DNA of 64,000 nucleotides, taken from the NCBI RefSeq assembly GCF_958295425.1, contig NC_081148.1:14057360-14121359 (forward strand), written 5' to 3'. The notes under the pieces are model-generated. The model saw only the letters and a program-made list of their open reading frames with translations, searched no databases and had not been told where the DNA came from. Each line of letters opens with the position of its first letter. Position 1 is the stretch's first letter. A program made the translations under genes and the position numbers. This document shows, piece by piece, positions 45,219-57,670 of the stretch. The stretch comes from Solea solea (lineage: Eukaryota > Chordata > Actinopteri > Pleuronectiformes > Soleidae).

Positions 45219-45236
45219 TAAAGCGCTGCAAGGCAA

Positions 45237-45252
45237 CATGGGAAATGTAGTT
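45237..45252 (-). promoter_or_regulatory. ZNF143/SBS-like site in the MAP10 promoter
   Basis: The minus strand reads ACTACATTTCCCATGT, close to the ZNF143 binding consensus (ACTACAATTCCCAGCATGC). Such sites are typically within 200 bp of vertebrate start sites; this one is about 145 bp upstream of the MAP10 ATG. Confidence 0.5.
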
Positions 45253-46324
45253 TTAGTACTTAAGATGTTAACCTGATGAGATAAGATTATCCTGTAACAG
45301 TTCCACAACGGGACATTTGCAATCTTACAGCAGCGCACACAGTAAAAAAACAAAAGAGAAAAATAAAATAAAGATAATAGTTGTGAATTACGAACAACAT
45401 GTATGTAATACGTATGGAAAAACAAAAAAATAATAAAGAAACATAGGTAAACAATATTGAGAGAAATTACTCCACTTTCCCACACAATATTATATTTTAA
45501 GTTGATGAGAATGACTTTTTTTGTTATCCTTGTTTCTATATCTGTTTTATGTGTGTGTTTATAGAGAAAATTAGATTTAAAATAAGTGCACTCATACCTG
45601 GCCAATGATTCTACTAACACTTTATTTATTTTTATTTAACCAGATAAAAGACCCATTGAGATCAACCGTTTCACTAATATTAATTATTCACTGCAAGTAT
45701 TGAACACATTATAAACAGAGATAATGAGTATATGAACTGACTGAAAATAAAACTTGCATGCTGGAAAACTGCCCTAAACATGTACAATTTAAACAGTATA
45801 TAATCATGCTTTATATTATTATTATCATCATATATGGAGACACAGAGGGTATTGCACAGTGTATTTTACAGTTTTGATTCAAAGTTACTTTTATTTTACT
45901 TTTACTTTATCCCTTGAAATGTGTTGGTTTTTTTTACAAATGAGACCTGGCCAAAACAGCTCACAGTTACAGTTAAGTTAAATATCTTTTTTTTTACTCC
46001 AAAATGTGTGCTCAGTAAATTATTTCAAGATCAAACTACAGAGAGAATATTCTTGTGTGTCTATGAAAATGCATTACAAATTTCAAGCACATAGATATGA
46101 CAATGATAATTTTAGAAAAGTCAAGTTTGGGGGCAACTTTTTCTTGAGTTCACCAGATGGTGCCTCTGCAGGACCTACTGGGCTTGGGGACTAAAATAAT
46201 GATGAAATTAATTGCAACAGACTTTCAACAACAGTGATTTGTTTTTTTGAGTCAACAGAGGTGAAGCACATGAGGTTTTGAATACAATTGAATTAAATCA
46301 TACAATTAGGAACGTGGACCATCT

Positions 46325-46415
46325 TTTTGAGGACAATGACACCAGAACAAATTCCTTGTATGTGCAAATCGTACTTGGCAATAAAGCTCTTCTGATTCTG
46401 ATTCTGATTCTGACA
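46325..46415 (+). mobile_element. LINE 3' end (L2/CR1/Rex1-like)
   Basis: The sequence AATTCCTTGTATGTGCAAAT, then CTTGGCAATAAAGCT, then three GATTCT repeats ending at 46413 is the typical 3' terminus of non-LTR retrotransposons common in fish, with a short tandem tail instead of poly-A. Only the last 80-90 bp are present, a normal 5'-truncated insertion. Confidence 0.75.
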
Positions 46416-47259
46416 AAAAAGATCTCTGAAACAAACATAGAGGTAATGCAATAAAAAGAAATACTTATTTGTTTTTAACCAAAACATAAATATACAGTAC
46501 ATGTATTCCATGACTTTTAAAAATTAAATGTAATTATTATTTGATCAAATACTTTATCAGCATCAATCATTTTTATGAATCCTTTCTTCATTTGTTGCTG
46601 TTGAAAACATAAAGATTTTAGAAATCTTTCAAAAACTAAAAATGTTATTTGTTTGGCAAATAACTGAATTCAGCTTTTTATACCCACATTTGATCCAGCA
46701 CACTGGGCTTCTCTGAGAAGCATTATATTCAACCACTAAAACTATTTTGTGTCATTATAATTCAAGTAAATCACTACAAATTCACATCTTATTCATATAA
46801 ATAAGTAGCCTATGTGCTTTACTATGTTTTCAGTTTTTTTGGTAAAACAGTACATTTGAAAACAATAATTATAATTTAGCATTAAAAATATAATATCGGT
46901 TAAAGAGTTTCTATGTGCTGGAGTATGAACCATTACAGAAACATACAAAAATGATTTTAATAATTACCAATGCTTATAATTCAGGGCAGACGTGGCATAA
47001 ACCTTACATTGGGCAGTGGTTAAGCACACTTTGTTAACCACATATACATACATACACACTCTATTTATGGAGAAAATTCACTAATATTCATTATTTATTA
47101 CAGTATCAAACACATAACGGAGATAATGAGTGCAGAGACATAATGTATAAAGACTAATATGTAAATGATATGCATTATATGTATTATATTATCCATATCA
47201 TGGTGGGAAACTGCCCTCAAAAACACGCGGTACAAACTACAAAAAAAGAAATAACATGA

Positions 47260-47420
47260 GAGTTTGGAGCAGCGTCGGGTGGGCGGAGCCTCTGTCCTGC
47301 GTGCTGTCATCATAGGAGCGGATAGGTGCTGCTGCCGCCGCCGCTGCCGCTGCCGTTGGATGGATTTCGCTGTGGTCTGAGCCACTTCAGTCTGGAGGCT
47401 GAGACCGAGAGAGTGAGATG
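47260..47420 (+). promoter_or_regulatory. GC-rich promoter region of the probable SIPA1L2 gene
   Basis: A sharp rise in GC and CpG content against AT-rich flanks, with GGGTGGGCGGAGCC (a GC-box/Sp1-like motif) near 47277-47290 and an imperfect GCT/GCC triplet run at about 47327-47355. It precedes a leader exon with a good donor. This layout is that of a CpG-island promoter. The exact start site cannot be seen. Confidence 0.55.
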
Positions 47421-47530
47421 AGAGAGAGCGACCACTGCAGATACGCCTGGTTTTATTTGTTCCACTCTTTTAAGGATAACTCACTCACGAACAAGCTCGC
47501 AGCTCGCAGGACTCCCGGTCACACTGTGAG
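47370..47530 (+). other. sipa1l2: First (leader) exon, probably of SIPA1L2
   Basis: The exon ends at TGAG|GTAAGAG (donor GT at 47531). The left boundary is a guess. The gene assignment is from synteny only: in human, SIPA1L2 is the divergent neighbour of MAP10, and the orientation here fits. An ATG at 47418-47420 opens a frame of 37 codons that stays open to the donor; it does not resemble the known N-terminus of SIPA1L2, so it is either an upstream ORF or chance, and the exon is best treated as 5' UTR. Confidence 0.45.
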
Positions 47531-50500
47531 GTAAGAGTCGAGTGTCCGTGTCCGTCTCTTGTGAACCGAACCACGGAGCGAAAAGTAGGACTGTAGCTTA
47601 AAAAACAAAGTGAGGAGCCGTGTACGTAACGGCACACACGGAAGGTAACCGTGAACACAAAGGATAAAGTTACTTTGTACGCAGACGGAGAAACGGCAGA
47701 GCAAGCCGTCTATGTATAGCCTCATATTTGTGTCTATTCATATACAGTGTGTGAGCTGTGTTGTGTTGTTGACTTGTGTTTTACTCCAGTTGTTCATTTA
47801 TCTACGAAGCAGCAGGAAAACGGGACGATTTTGTGTCAAGTGTTAAGTTTCACGTTTAATTAACCTATTGCATATGTTACATGTATTTTTTTATACAAAA
47901 GATAATGATATTGTCAGTGCGTCATGTTATTGGTGGTGTTGATAGTGTGTGATTTGGGCTCGGGGGGCCAGATGGACTGGGTTTGCTTAGGAATATTTTT
48001 GAATGAAATGGTTTGGTGGAGTGCCTCCATGAAAACAGTGGGGGGCGATAAAAGCATCGTTGTCCAGCCGGTTGCGGGTGGCAGAGCCTTCATATGCTTG
48101 TTGCATTGTCCTGACTGTGAAGCCCAGAGTGTGGGGATTTTAATAAAAGCAGCAGTCACAGCAGAGCCTACACTCCACTCCGCTGTGCTGCTTGTTTGGG
48201 TGAACTTTGCCTGGTGCAGCGGGAGATTGTGTCCAGACAAAGGACAAGTTCCTCTCACATCAGAGTTGTTTTGATGCTCCATAAATAATATCCATCATAA
48301 GCTGCTTGTACACAGCGTGTGCTTTCTTCTTATTATTATTATTGTTATTCTCTGCGCTTGCATTCAGTAGACAGTGCATTGTTTACTCCAGTGAAAGGGT
48401 AAACAAGCCAAAATGTTGTTTGTCCTTCAGTACCATGTCCTCTGCTGTCTTCCTGCAGGAAGTTTATCCTTCACAATAACTAAAGCCCCAATAAAAGGAC
48501 ACAGAGAGGCCCAGTCCTCTGCTGCAGACACAACATCCAGGTTCTCTGGGGTGTACATCTAAGTTTCCATTGCTTAATTTCCAGTGGTCTGGATTTATAT
48601 CCTTTTGGCTTCACAGCTCCTGTCTGAACAAATCAGCTGGAGCATTAAAATCAATAAGACCATTATATTTCACAGCCTTTTATGTCTGGGAAAGATTAGT
48701 TTTTCAGTGGGGCTGTGCTCACATAAGTAGGTACAGCCAGGGTGTTTTGAATTGGATTCAGAACATCCATGACCTAGTATAACATTTAATTTATTTTCCT
48801 TTAATGCACTCTTTGGCTGAAGTCCAGCATTCAGGGAGGCATTCCATTAACTGACCACTCTCCTGAATGAGTATAAAGACATGTGAAGTGATATGTGAAG
48901 AATATGCTTTTATTGTGCAAGCACACACAAAAAAAACAACCCAATTAATCTGATCATTGTCCTTATCATCGTGCAGCTGCTTCTATTAATTAACCTCTTT
49001 CCACATTATGCATATTTGCACACAATACTTAACCTATATTACCGTTCATTTGAAGTGGTTCACTTGTTTGCCGGCATAGAGATTTTTCTGTTGGAAGATT
49101 ATGTTAGAAATGGAATAACAGGCGTTTTCCACATAGCTGAAAGATGGATTATATACAGGCTCTCTCCTTATGTGGAAGAAAATGAGACTGTTAAGGTGTC
49201 CTACTGCTAGAGGTAGGCCTACTCAGCAACCGCAATAATAACAATGCAAGGAAAAACGTTGCACTTATGTCTTGAATAGACATATGTAGCATTGTGCAAT
49301 CGATCGAGTTCAGAGAGGGCCTCGTAGACGAAATGCCTTCTCATCTGTTTCTAAAAGCGATTTCTGAATGAGTAAATGACAATGGGGTAATTGAGCCGGA
49401 TAGATATGTCTTTCAAAATAAAGTTATGTGCACAATGTATGCTCAGCTGAACAATAAGGCACCTGTCAGGTCTGGCAGAGAAACGGCGTCCTGTGACATG
49501 CCCGCAGGCCATATCCAGTTGTTATCTTTGCAGAGCTGTTAAGGATGTCTCCTGGCCTTGTGGGCTTGGAGACGCCCCACTAGAGTTACAGCCGTTGATG
49601 TGTTGTCTGTGACACAGAAATTAATTATGAAGATATTACCACACATGTATGGGGCTTTGTTTTAGAAATTGTCCAACAGTTATGGATGATACTGCACCCA
49701 ACAGTCTCTGAAGCATCTTTCTTTTGAGCAAAATTATTGTACCAAGGTTTTTTAAATCTGACTGAAGCTGCTAAAACACCATTCCAATTGCCAGTGGGTG
49801 TCCCAATCATTGAAATTATGTGTTTGATGAAGTTTTAAAAAGTAAGGATAGCTACAACCAGTAAGGCTAATGGCTGGAATATTGTGAATTGTTGTGTTGC
49901 ACTGGAAATGGTGCTTTTCTGGCAAGAACAGAGTAGATGAAGAGAAAAATTGCATGTTCATCCGGGTTGTACATTCTCACTGATATCGATTAGAGTCGAA
50001 GCCGTTTAAAAACCTGTGTGCAGTGCAGAGTCCTTTGACCTGGGAGTGAATGCTGATTATACAGATTTGTAAAACATCTGAAGAAAAAAATGACTAAAGG
50101 CTTAGACCACATTTGTAAAGTGGTATGCATTTCTCTTATTGTACCATGGAAGCATGCCAAACCATGTGGCACCCCTTACCAACAGATTCCACATGCCATG
50201 CATGTGATGGGGATCAGGAAACCTGGTCTGGTCTGTGCCAGCTGACCGGCCGGCTGTGCTGGCCGGCCAGGATTCACAATAGACTTCTCCAACCAAATCC
50301 TGTTGCTTCAAAACCAACCAACCAGCAGACAGGGATCACATGCTGCCCGCTTCTGTTGTGAGAGCCAGACTTTCTCTGGTCTTTTTTGTCAGCCTTTGTT
50401 TTGTTTGCAGTCTAGATTTATGGAAGGACTTAAGCCTACTCATCACTGTCAGGGAAAGCACAGATGTCGTCATTAGATCAATGTTTTTTTTAATGAATCG

Positions 50501-53164
50501 GTGCCCTGTTCCAATAAGGTTCTGTTTGTCAGGGATGTGTGTGGTTTACTGAGCAATGTGCATAATATGCTTCTTTGTCTGTCTACACACAAAGAAACAT
50601 ATTATTTGTCAGTGTACAGACAAAGAATGGAAATAACTCTCTCGTGCGATCCAAGTAATCACTTGGATCATGTATAACGTGGACAATCCCATAAATGCTC
50701 CTGAATTATTTGCTACATCAGTGCCAGCAATGGTTCGCATTAGTTTGGAATAAAAAAGTATCCATAAACCTTTCACATGTTTATCTGAGGAATGTTGAAG
50801 CACGGTTTATTAAAGGATCTTGCTCTCTCACTGCGTCAAGGTCAGCATGTTTGGCTCTTATCGGGTCTTTCATAATTTTTGTCTTAAGTGCTCAGTTTAC
50901 AGCCTCTCATGTGTAATCAGTGTAATGGCATCAAGACCGCATGTTAGACAGTTCAGCAGCAGACGTTTTTCAAAATTCATCTCCGGGTCAGTGCGAATCT
51001 TAAAGAACAACAGGAAGATCCCTCTAGTCCGCCACGGCTCTGTGCTTTCGTTTGTTGTTCGATATGAGACGTTACAGCCTGTGGAGTGTTTCTCAAGGGT
51101 ATGTGTGGACCATGGCCTCATGTGCCACGAGCATGTTTATTTAGCTGTGTCTAATAGATGTATCATGGGTTAATGTGACCTTCCCTCGGTTAAACCTTTG
51201 AGTAGATGCAGTTGATTTGACACAGAATGTTTTTGATCACATCGTTTAAAGGCCCTTGAAAAAGAAATGTCTCCGTTGTGTACATTTTAGGAGGAAAGCT
51301 GCAGTTTTTAACTTTTTCAAATATTTATCTTATTCAGAAATAAAATCAGCTAAAATAGCTGCCTCACCAGGCCCCCTCCCCTCCCTTTCTCCCTTTGCCT
51401 TTTACATATACGCTCTCTGCGCTTTAATTTACCACCCTCATGCCACTCAGGCAGCTGCTTGGCCGTCATACTGGCCACAAGCAGTGCCATGGCATGAGAG
51501 GAAGCTGCAGGATGGAGCAGATGGTATTATGACAAGTCAAATGTCGACTGCGCTGTTGCTGGTGATGACACTGTCAACCTCCGCTGACACACACCCAACT
51601 TTCTGAAGGGCCGAGGAAGAGGTGAGGCGTGGTGGCAGTGGGGAGGTTAAAGGTTTGAGACCTCTGATGACCGACTTTGCCATCACTGCTTGTTCGTTCG
51701 TTGCTGTATGTTTAATGGAAAAGACAAGTCATCTGATAACTTCAGCCAGAGCCATGGATGATATATGCTTCCCTTTATTCATGTTAGATCTGCTTCATAG
51801 TGCTTTGGCTGCACTGGAGACAATGAATAAGCTATGACATATTGCAGTACCTTTACACGTTAGATATTATAGATATTGTTGTTGCAAGTGGATCAACCCA
51901 GTCTTTTCGTGTTTAACACTGACCTTTGGAAACCCCACATAAAGTTTCATGCGACTGACAGATGGAGCTACATATAATCTTTACTGTATGGCTGTGGATT
52001 AGAGATGAAGCTCTGACAGTCAACACTGATGTTAATATGGGATATACTGTATTTTCATCCGAAAGAAAACCATCAACTCTGCATATCTGATCAAATGTAA
52101 CGGTGAAACAGGTCAACTGTGTTTTTAAAGGAAGATTATGATCATCATAATTACTAAACATTGTGGAAAATCAACATTCTTGTTGATTATAGAGCAGCGC
52201 GTCAAAATGAAAGGCTTTGTACTGAATCTATTTGTCCTCACACAATGGCTTTATTTAAGCCTTTCATATCCTTTCACAACAAATTCTGCCCAGTGGACTG
52301 CGCGACAAATACCCCTGTCAGAGCTGTAAGCATGGTAGGATCATTCTTTGTTTCACTGAGTCAATAATTTAATGTCACTCTGGAAAACATCATTTTCATG
52401 CATTATGGATCTGCACTAGTCAAGCATGTAGGAAAATGTGTCTTGCCAAGATGAATTATGTCTGTACCTCCTATTCCCTTTGGGACTCATTAGTGTCCAT
52501 ATCAGGAATGTTGGTGAAAAGGCCATTGAAAGTTGCTGACTCTCCCTACATGTTTTGTCTACATGTCTGTCACTGGGCCATAATGGAGAGAATGAATGCT
52601 GGCCAATCATTAACTGGGCGGCCACTGAGACCACGGACCAGTCATGACCCGCGGGGTTAACTCAGCCTGCGTTCCCCTCAGCAGCCCCAGACAATCGAGA
52701 CTACTGACCTCTGTGGTTGTCAACCTCCAATGGGAGATAAGAAGGGATTTGGTTTAATGCTGGTGTGCATACCTCCTTCCTACTGTAGCGAAAAATAAAG
52801 GGCTTGTCTGTATACAGCCAGATACAGAGTCTATATTGCATTCCATTGTGGGATTTGAAGACTCTCTCTCTTTCTGTATCTCTTTTCATTCATTGAATTG
52901 CACTTATGACAAGCAAGAGATAGCATACTTGGCTCCAATTTGAAGCCTCCAGATTCGTATAGTTGCCAGAGCCACGTCCGTTATAGGAAATAGGAAATTC
53001 ACAGACGTCATAGGAACCAGGAACCAACTGTACAATACCAACTTCCACTCATGTTTACCCTGTTTTATTGTCAGTTTTCCTCTGAATGTGAACATAATTT
53101 ACAAAATTGACATTATGTTCTAAGAAGACCTAAAACTAGAAACTGAGACCATTAACTTCAATCA

Positions 53165-54130
53165 CTTGTCCATAAAAATGATAATAAATATGTCGTAAAT
53201 CATGACAGTGTGGGGGGTTGTGGATGGTGCTGGCTGCACTGTGAGAATCACTTTCACACCATTCAGGCTCTGCTACTGAGTGAGAAGCTGCAGGTGATGA
53301 TTGTCCATGCGTCCACCATGTCGTGAATCACTGACTACCTGACTGACGCGGTGGTGGGTGGTACTGGTACTGGTGCTATCTCCATTCCTGTTAACCTGAT
53401 ACACTGCTGAATTTCAGTATAACTCTGAGTTGTGCCACCTGCAGATTTTCTGTAATGACTCTGCAGTTGTTGGGTGTATGAGGGAGGGACAGGAGGAGGA
53501 GTACAGGACACTAGTTGATGATTTTGTGATTTTGTGGCATGGTCTGGACCAGAGAGATTGTCCAGTCATTGACTTCAGGAGGAAGCGCTGCAGCCTCTGT
53601 GCATCCTGAATGAAGATGTGGAGATGGTGGAGAACTACAGATACCTGGGAGTCAATATCTTCAGCAGACTGAACTGCATGGCTGTATACAAGAAGGGGTT
53701 GAGCCGACTCTATTTACTGAGGAAGCTGACATCCTTCAGTGTGTGCAGATGCTGGAAATGATCTATAAGCCTGTTGTTGCCAGCACTCTGTTCTTTGCGA
53801 TACCAACACAGTGAATAAGCTGATTAGGAAAACGGGTGCCATCATCGGCTGCAAGCAAGAAACATTTGAAGCTGTGGTGGAGAGGAGGACACTGAACAAA
53901 CTGTTGTCAATCATGGATAAGTCGGATCATCCTCTCCACCGCATACTGGACAGACAGTGGAGCACCTTTTCAAAAAGGCTCTGACAGCACTGCTGTCACA
54001 AGGACCGGTACAGAAAACAATTCTTGCCACATGCAATTAAAATGTTCAACACATCTGCTCTGTCTGACAGAGAGAAACCTGGACCGTCTGTCATGGCAAT
54101 TTCTCCAATTTCTCTATTGATACTATCTGT
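53165..54130 (+). mobile_element. Degenerate LINE fragment (CR1/L2/Rex1-like, 3' part of the reverse transcriptase ORF)
   Basis: With several frame changes, the plus strand translates to segments typical of the C-terminal part of fish non-LTR retrotransposon ORF2: a YLGVNIFS-like segment near 53640-53665, a LYLLRKLTSFSV-like segment near 53706-53745, and a SDHPLHRILDRQWSTF segment near 53924-53970 followed by DRYRKQFLPHAIKMFNTS around 54004-54055. Frameshifts and stops make it inactive. Short TGTC and TATG repeats follow at 54123-54162. Confidence 0.75.
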
Positions 54131-54446
54131 CTGTCTGTCTCATTATATGTATGTATGTATGCAATAATAGCCATATCGGACTCCTCCAAAGCCATAGTAA
54201 ACTAAAGGTGTTATTATAGAATCCAGACCAGTACTGTTCAAACTCACCTCATGCAAACATTTGTGCCCTTGACTGTCTAATCGGCCCGGGGTGAGCCAAG
54301 GAGCAAATAGCCATCGGATGAGTTGTTTTTAAAGCGTATAACTGCGCTGACTTGTTTCTGATAGAGGTTGATTGTAATTATCAAGTCAAATGGAGCAGAG
54401 CTGTGACAGATGTGCCATAAAGTGCGCAGCTTTATCGCTTGTGCAT

Positions 54447-54471
54447 GTGTGTGTGCGTGTGTGTGTGTGTA
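54447..54471. repeat. (TG)n microsatellite
   Basis: A TG run with one CG interruption, in the putative SIPA1L2 intron. Confidence 0.85.
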
Positions 54472-57405
54472 AATGACAGAGTCATTGAGGCATTGCTATT
54501 ACAAGTATCCTTCACTTAACCTCACCAGTGCACCGCAGTGCTTCTACACTGTTGTTGAGCATATGGGTCTGTTGAAATTCAGTTCAACCCACATGAACAG
54601 TGGGGTTGCTCCAGTAGATATTATAATGTATAATGTAAAACACATTTGTAAGTATTACATTGTATGTAGGAATACAAAATAGCTAAAAAAAAATGTAAGG
54701 GATATTTGTTCAGGCTGTTAGTGGCTGTTTGGTGTTTTTGATTTGTCCTCTCCTGCTTTGAGTGCAGCTCTGAAAAGGAATGTACATGTTTTCTGGGTAT
54801 CGGCCCTTTTACAGGAAGGAAATTTCTCCTAATCAGCCCTTTATCAGTTGTGAGAAACTGTCTGTTTTGTTCGTTCTTTTCATGTTGCCAGCTCACTTGA
54901 CATGAGACAAATTACAAAGTCCTGTCATGGTCTCTCGTCTGTCATTGTGTTGTTTTAAAAGCTCCGACTTAACATATTGGGAGGAGAAGGATATTGTTAT
55001 GTTTCCTCTGGTCCACATTATAATGAGTTTAGTTTATTGAATATTTGAGGTTTATACCAAGAATCCCAAAACTGTGATCATTTTCAGTTTAAATGTTGTT
55101 TTTGTTTTTTTTATAGCGGTGCTCTGCAGTTGTTTTGATTGTGTTGCAGTCCGGAAAAATCTTTTGAAGTGTTGGGTAGAACCAGTCTGAGACACTGTAA
55201 CATTCTTTCAATTCTTTCATTCTTTTGTGGATTCCTTTTCGGTCAGTATACAAGTTGAAATGCTATAACGCTTAAGTATCCTTGATATATACATATTTTT
55301 CCTTTTTATAGTTCAGTTAATTTTACACATTTGAATCATGCACGCCATTAAACCAGGGCATTGCTTTGTAACCTTGTTATCTACTTACTGAAGCACAAAA
55401 ATACATGTACACAATGTTGCCTTTAGCCTATTCTTGTAACTTGCTGTTCCGTGGCTATTTTAGCCAAGCCTGAGATACTGGAGTTATTGGTGTGTGTGGG
55501 AATCACTTTTGCACAGAGTGGAAGGACAACCTAAAACGGAGAGAGGCTGAACTGTGCAGGCCTTGCACTCAGCCTGGCCTCTCCTTGTACATGGTGCTGC
55601 TGCAGCAGCAGCAGTATATAATGTGTTTAAAGAGACCCAGTTCAGCCAAGCAGAGCTTATTCAAAGCTAGAGGAGTTTTATTCCGTCTCTCCCCCCTTCT
55701 TTCTTTGCTGCATCATTTTGACTGTCCTTCCTTTTAATGCAATTTGTAAAGGCTGTTGACGTAGAATAATGATCCAGAGTGACAGTGGCCTGATTTTTTT
55801 TTTCTTTTCAGTTGCTTCTATAATCACAGTGGCTGCCAATGTGGGGGAGATCAACTGCTCCCCTCCTCCTCTCCGTTGAAGTGTATTGAAAGCTGCTGTG
55901 GACGTTTGGAGTTTAGCCACAGGGGTGGGACTCTGTGGCATCCAGAGCTAGAGGGGCAAAACATTTGACACTGATTGCTAGCCTTTATATGGGTTTACTG
56001 CCTTAAAAGAAGAAGAAGCAAAAGAAAGGATATTGCATAACACATTCAAGTAAACAGTGTCTCGGACACTATTTGAAGACCCTAACAAGAGGCCCGTTTA
56101 AGTAATTCATACAATGCCTAACGGTTTCACTGTGTATTCATTCATTGCTTACTTTCCCCAGGCTATGTTTACTGGAAGCCCGTGGAACCTCTCTGAAATG
56201 TAAACAGGACTGTTGGGCCACATACAGAGCAGCTCTGGGCTGCATTGGCTCTGACCAAAACACAATGAACACATTACTGCTGGATACATAGCCAGGTGCT
56301 GTATATCTGACCACAGGAGCAGCTGTATAATTACACAGTTCTCATCTGTCTCAAGGCAATCTCTGTTTAGGTGGGGAACACAAACACCAAAGGACAGAGG
56401 TCAAGCCTCCAACTTGTTGATTAACTGACTTTACACAGTAAAAGTTGCAAATGTGTTATCTTTCCCACAGTGATATTTTTATGGCTAAGCTTTTTTTTTT
56501 CAGGAAAATCATGCTAACCAGATTTCTCTGACTTTCCGTCCTCGATTAAAGAAGCAGTTTTTCATTAAAACGACTCTAAGCAAGGTTAGTGCAGAAAGCA
56601 AGTAATTATCAGGTGATTTAAACGCCTGTATACACACTTGCTCTCATTAGGTCACACACCATGATCCATTCTCTCAGGGAGTGACATTTGACATTTTCTT
56701 GGGGAGGGTAAAGAGAGAAATGAGTGTCAGTTAATTGTTTCCTGTCATTTTGTTTAATTTTCACTGAAAGGTCATCTAAGTCTGAGGATCTGGGGACTGT
56801 CTTACATTCCCCCAGACGTTGCTCAAACAAACCTGGTTTCATCTGTGCTGCTGTTTGTTGACTTCATGGATTGCTGCAGCACAATTTCCTGTGGGACCAC
56901 ACTTGGGTTTAGAGTGCATAATGTTATGGACCTGTGAACATTTTCTTATTATAGAAAACAGGGGTGTAGGGAAATATTGATACACTAAAGTATTGCATTA
57001 TTTTATGGCAGAATTATTCTGTTGTATTTAAGCCTTTGAATACACAATTGACAGCAGGCTTTTGGTCATTTGTCTCTCCCTCTCTTTCCGCTCCTCTCAC
57101 TAGACTAAAAGCCCTGGATATTTATATAACAGTGTTATTTTTAGTACTGTAGCTTTTCTTAAAATACTCCAATAGTGTTTGTGGGGGGAAATTGCAGCAT
57201 ATCACCTTGCTTTTAGTATCCCAATATTTTGCAATATGTCCTGTCTTTAGCCCTGTATGAGGATATGCATTGTATTTCCAGATTCTTTCAAATGCACTGC
57301 TCTAATAGACAATGGAAGGTTTAAGATTACACACCCTTAACCTTGAGCCTCTACTTGATGGAATTTTGCTCCAGGGCAATCATACTGGAAGATAGTCAGT
57401 GAGTT

Positions 57406-57670
57406 AACATGCATGTTAAAAGACTGATTTTAGTCGGACTAAGAACATAATTTGGTTAGTCCAACTAAAATCGAGCTAGTCTTAATCGGACTAACGAACC
57501 TGGATAATGCGATTCATAGTCAGATTACCCCTGCATTTATATGCTTAGTTGGACTGGATTTGTACTTGGTGTTCTGCTCATGCACCAAAATTTCGGGCTC
57601 GGCAAGCTGTCCGATTTCCTGTTTTAGTCAGACTATGGCCTGAGTTTGATTAAACTGTGCATGTAAACAT
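57406..57670. mobile_element. Possible MITE with imperfect terminal inverted repeats
   Basis: The left end GTTAACATGCA and the right end TGCATGTAAAC are inverted copies with one mismatch. Inside, TTTTAGTCGGACTAA near the left end and TTTTAGTCAGACTAT near the right also recur. No target-site duplication is visible, so the call and boundaries are tentative. Confidence 0.4.

Larger units (their letters stand above)
45094..47369. other. Intergenic region between divergent MAP10 and the probable SIPA1L2 promoter
   Basis: The MAP10 promoter lies at the left end. A LINE 3' tail is at 46325-46415. The remainder is AT-rich (45280-47090) with no supported gene. It becomes GC-rich from about 47260 at the next promoter. 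Confidence 0.6.

Noticed and set aside
50240..50272. GGCCGGCC-type inverted repeat
   Set aside because: Two short palindromes close together, with no long stem, repeat family or gene context; likely chance.
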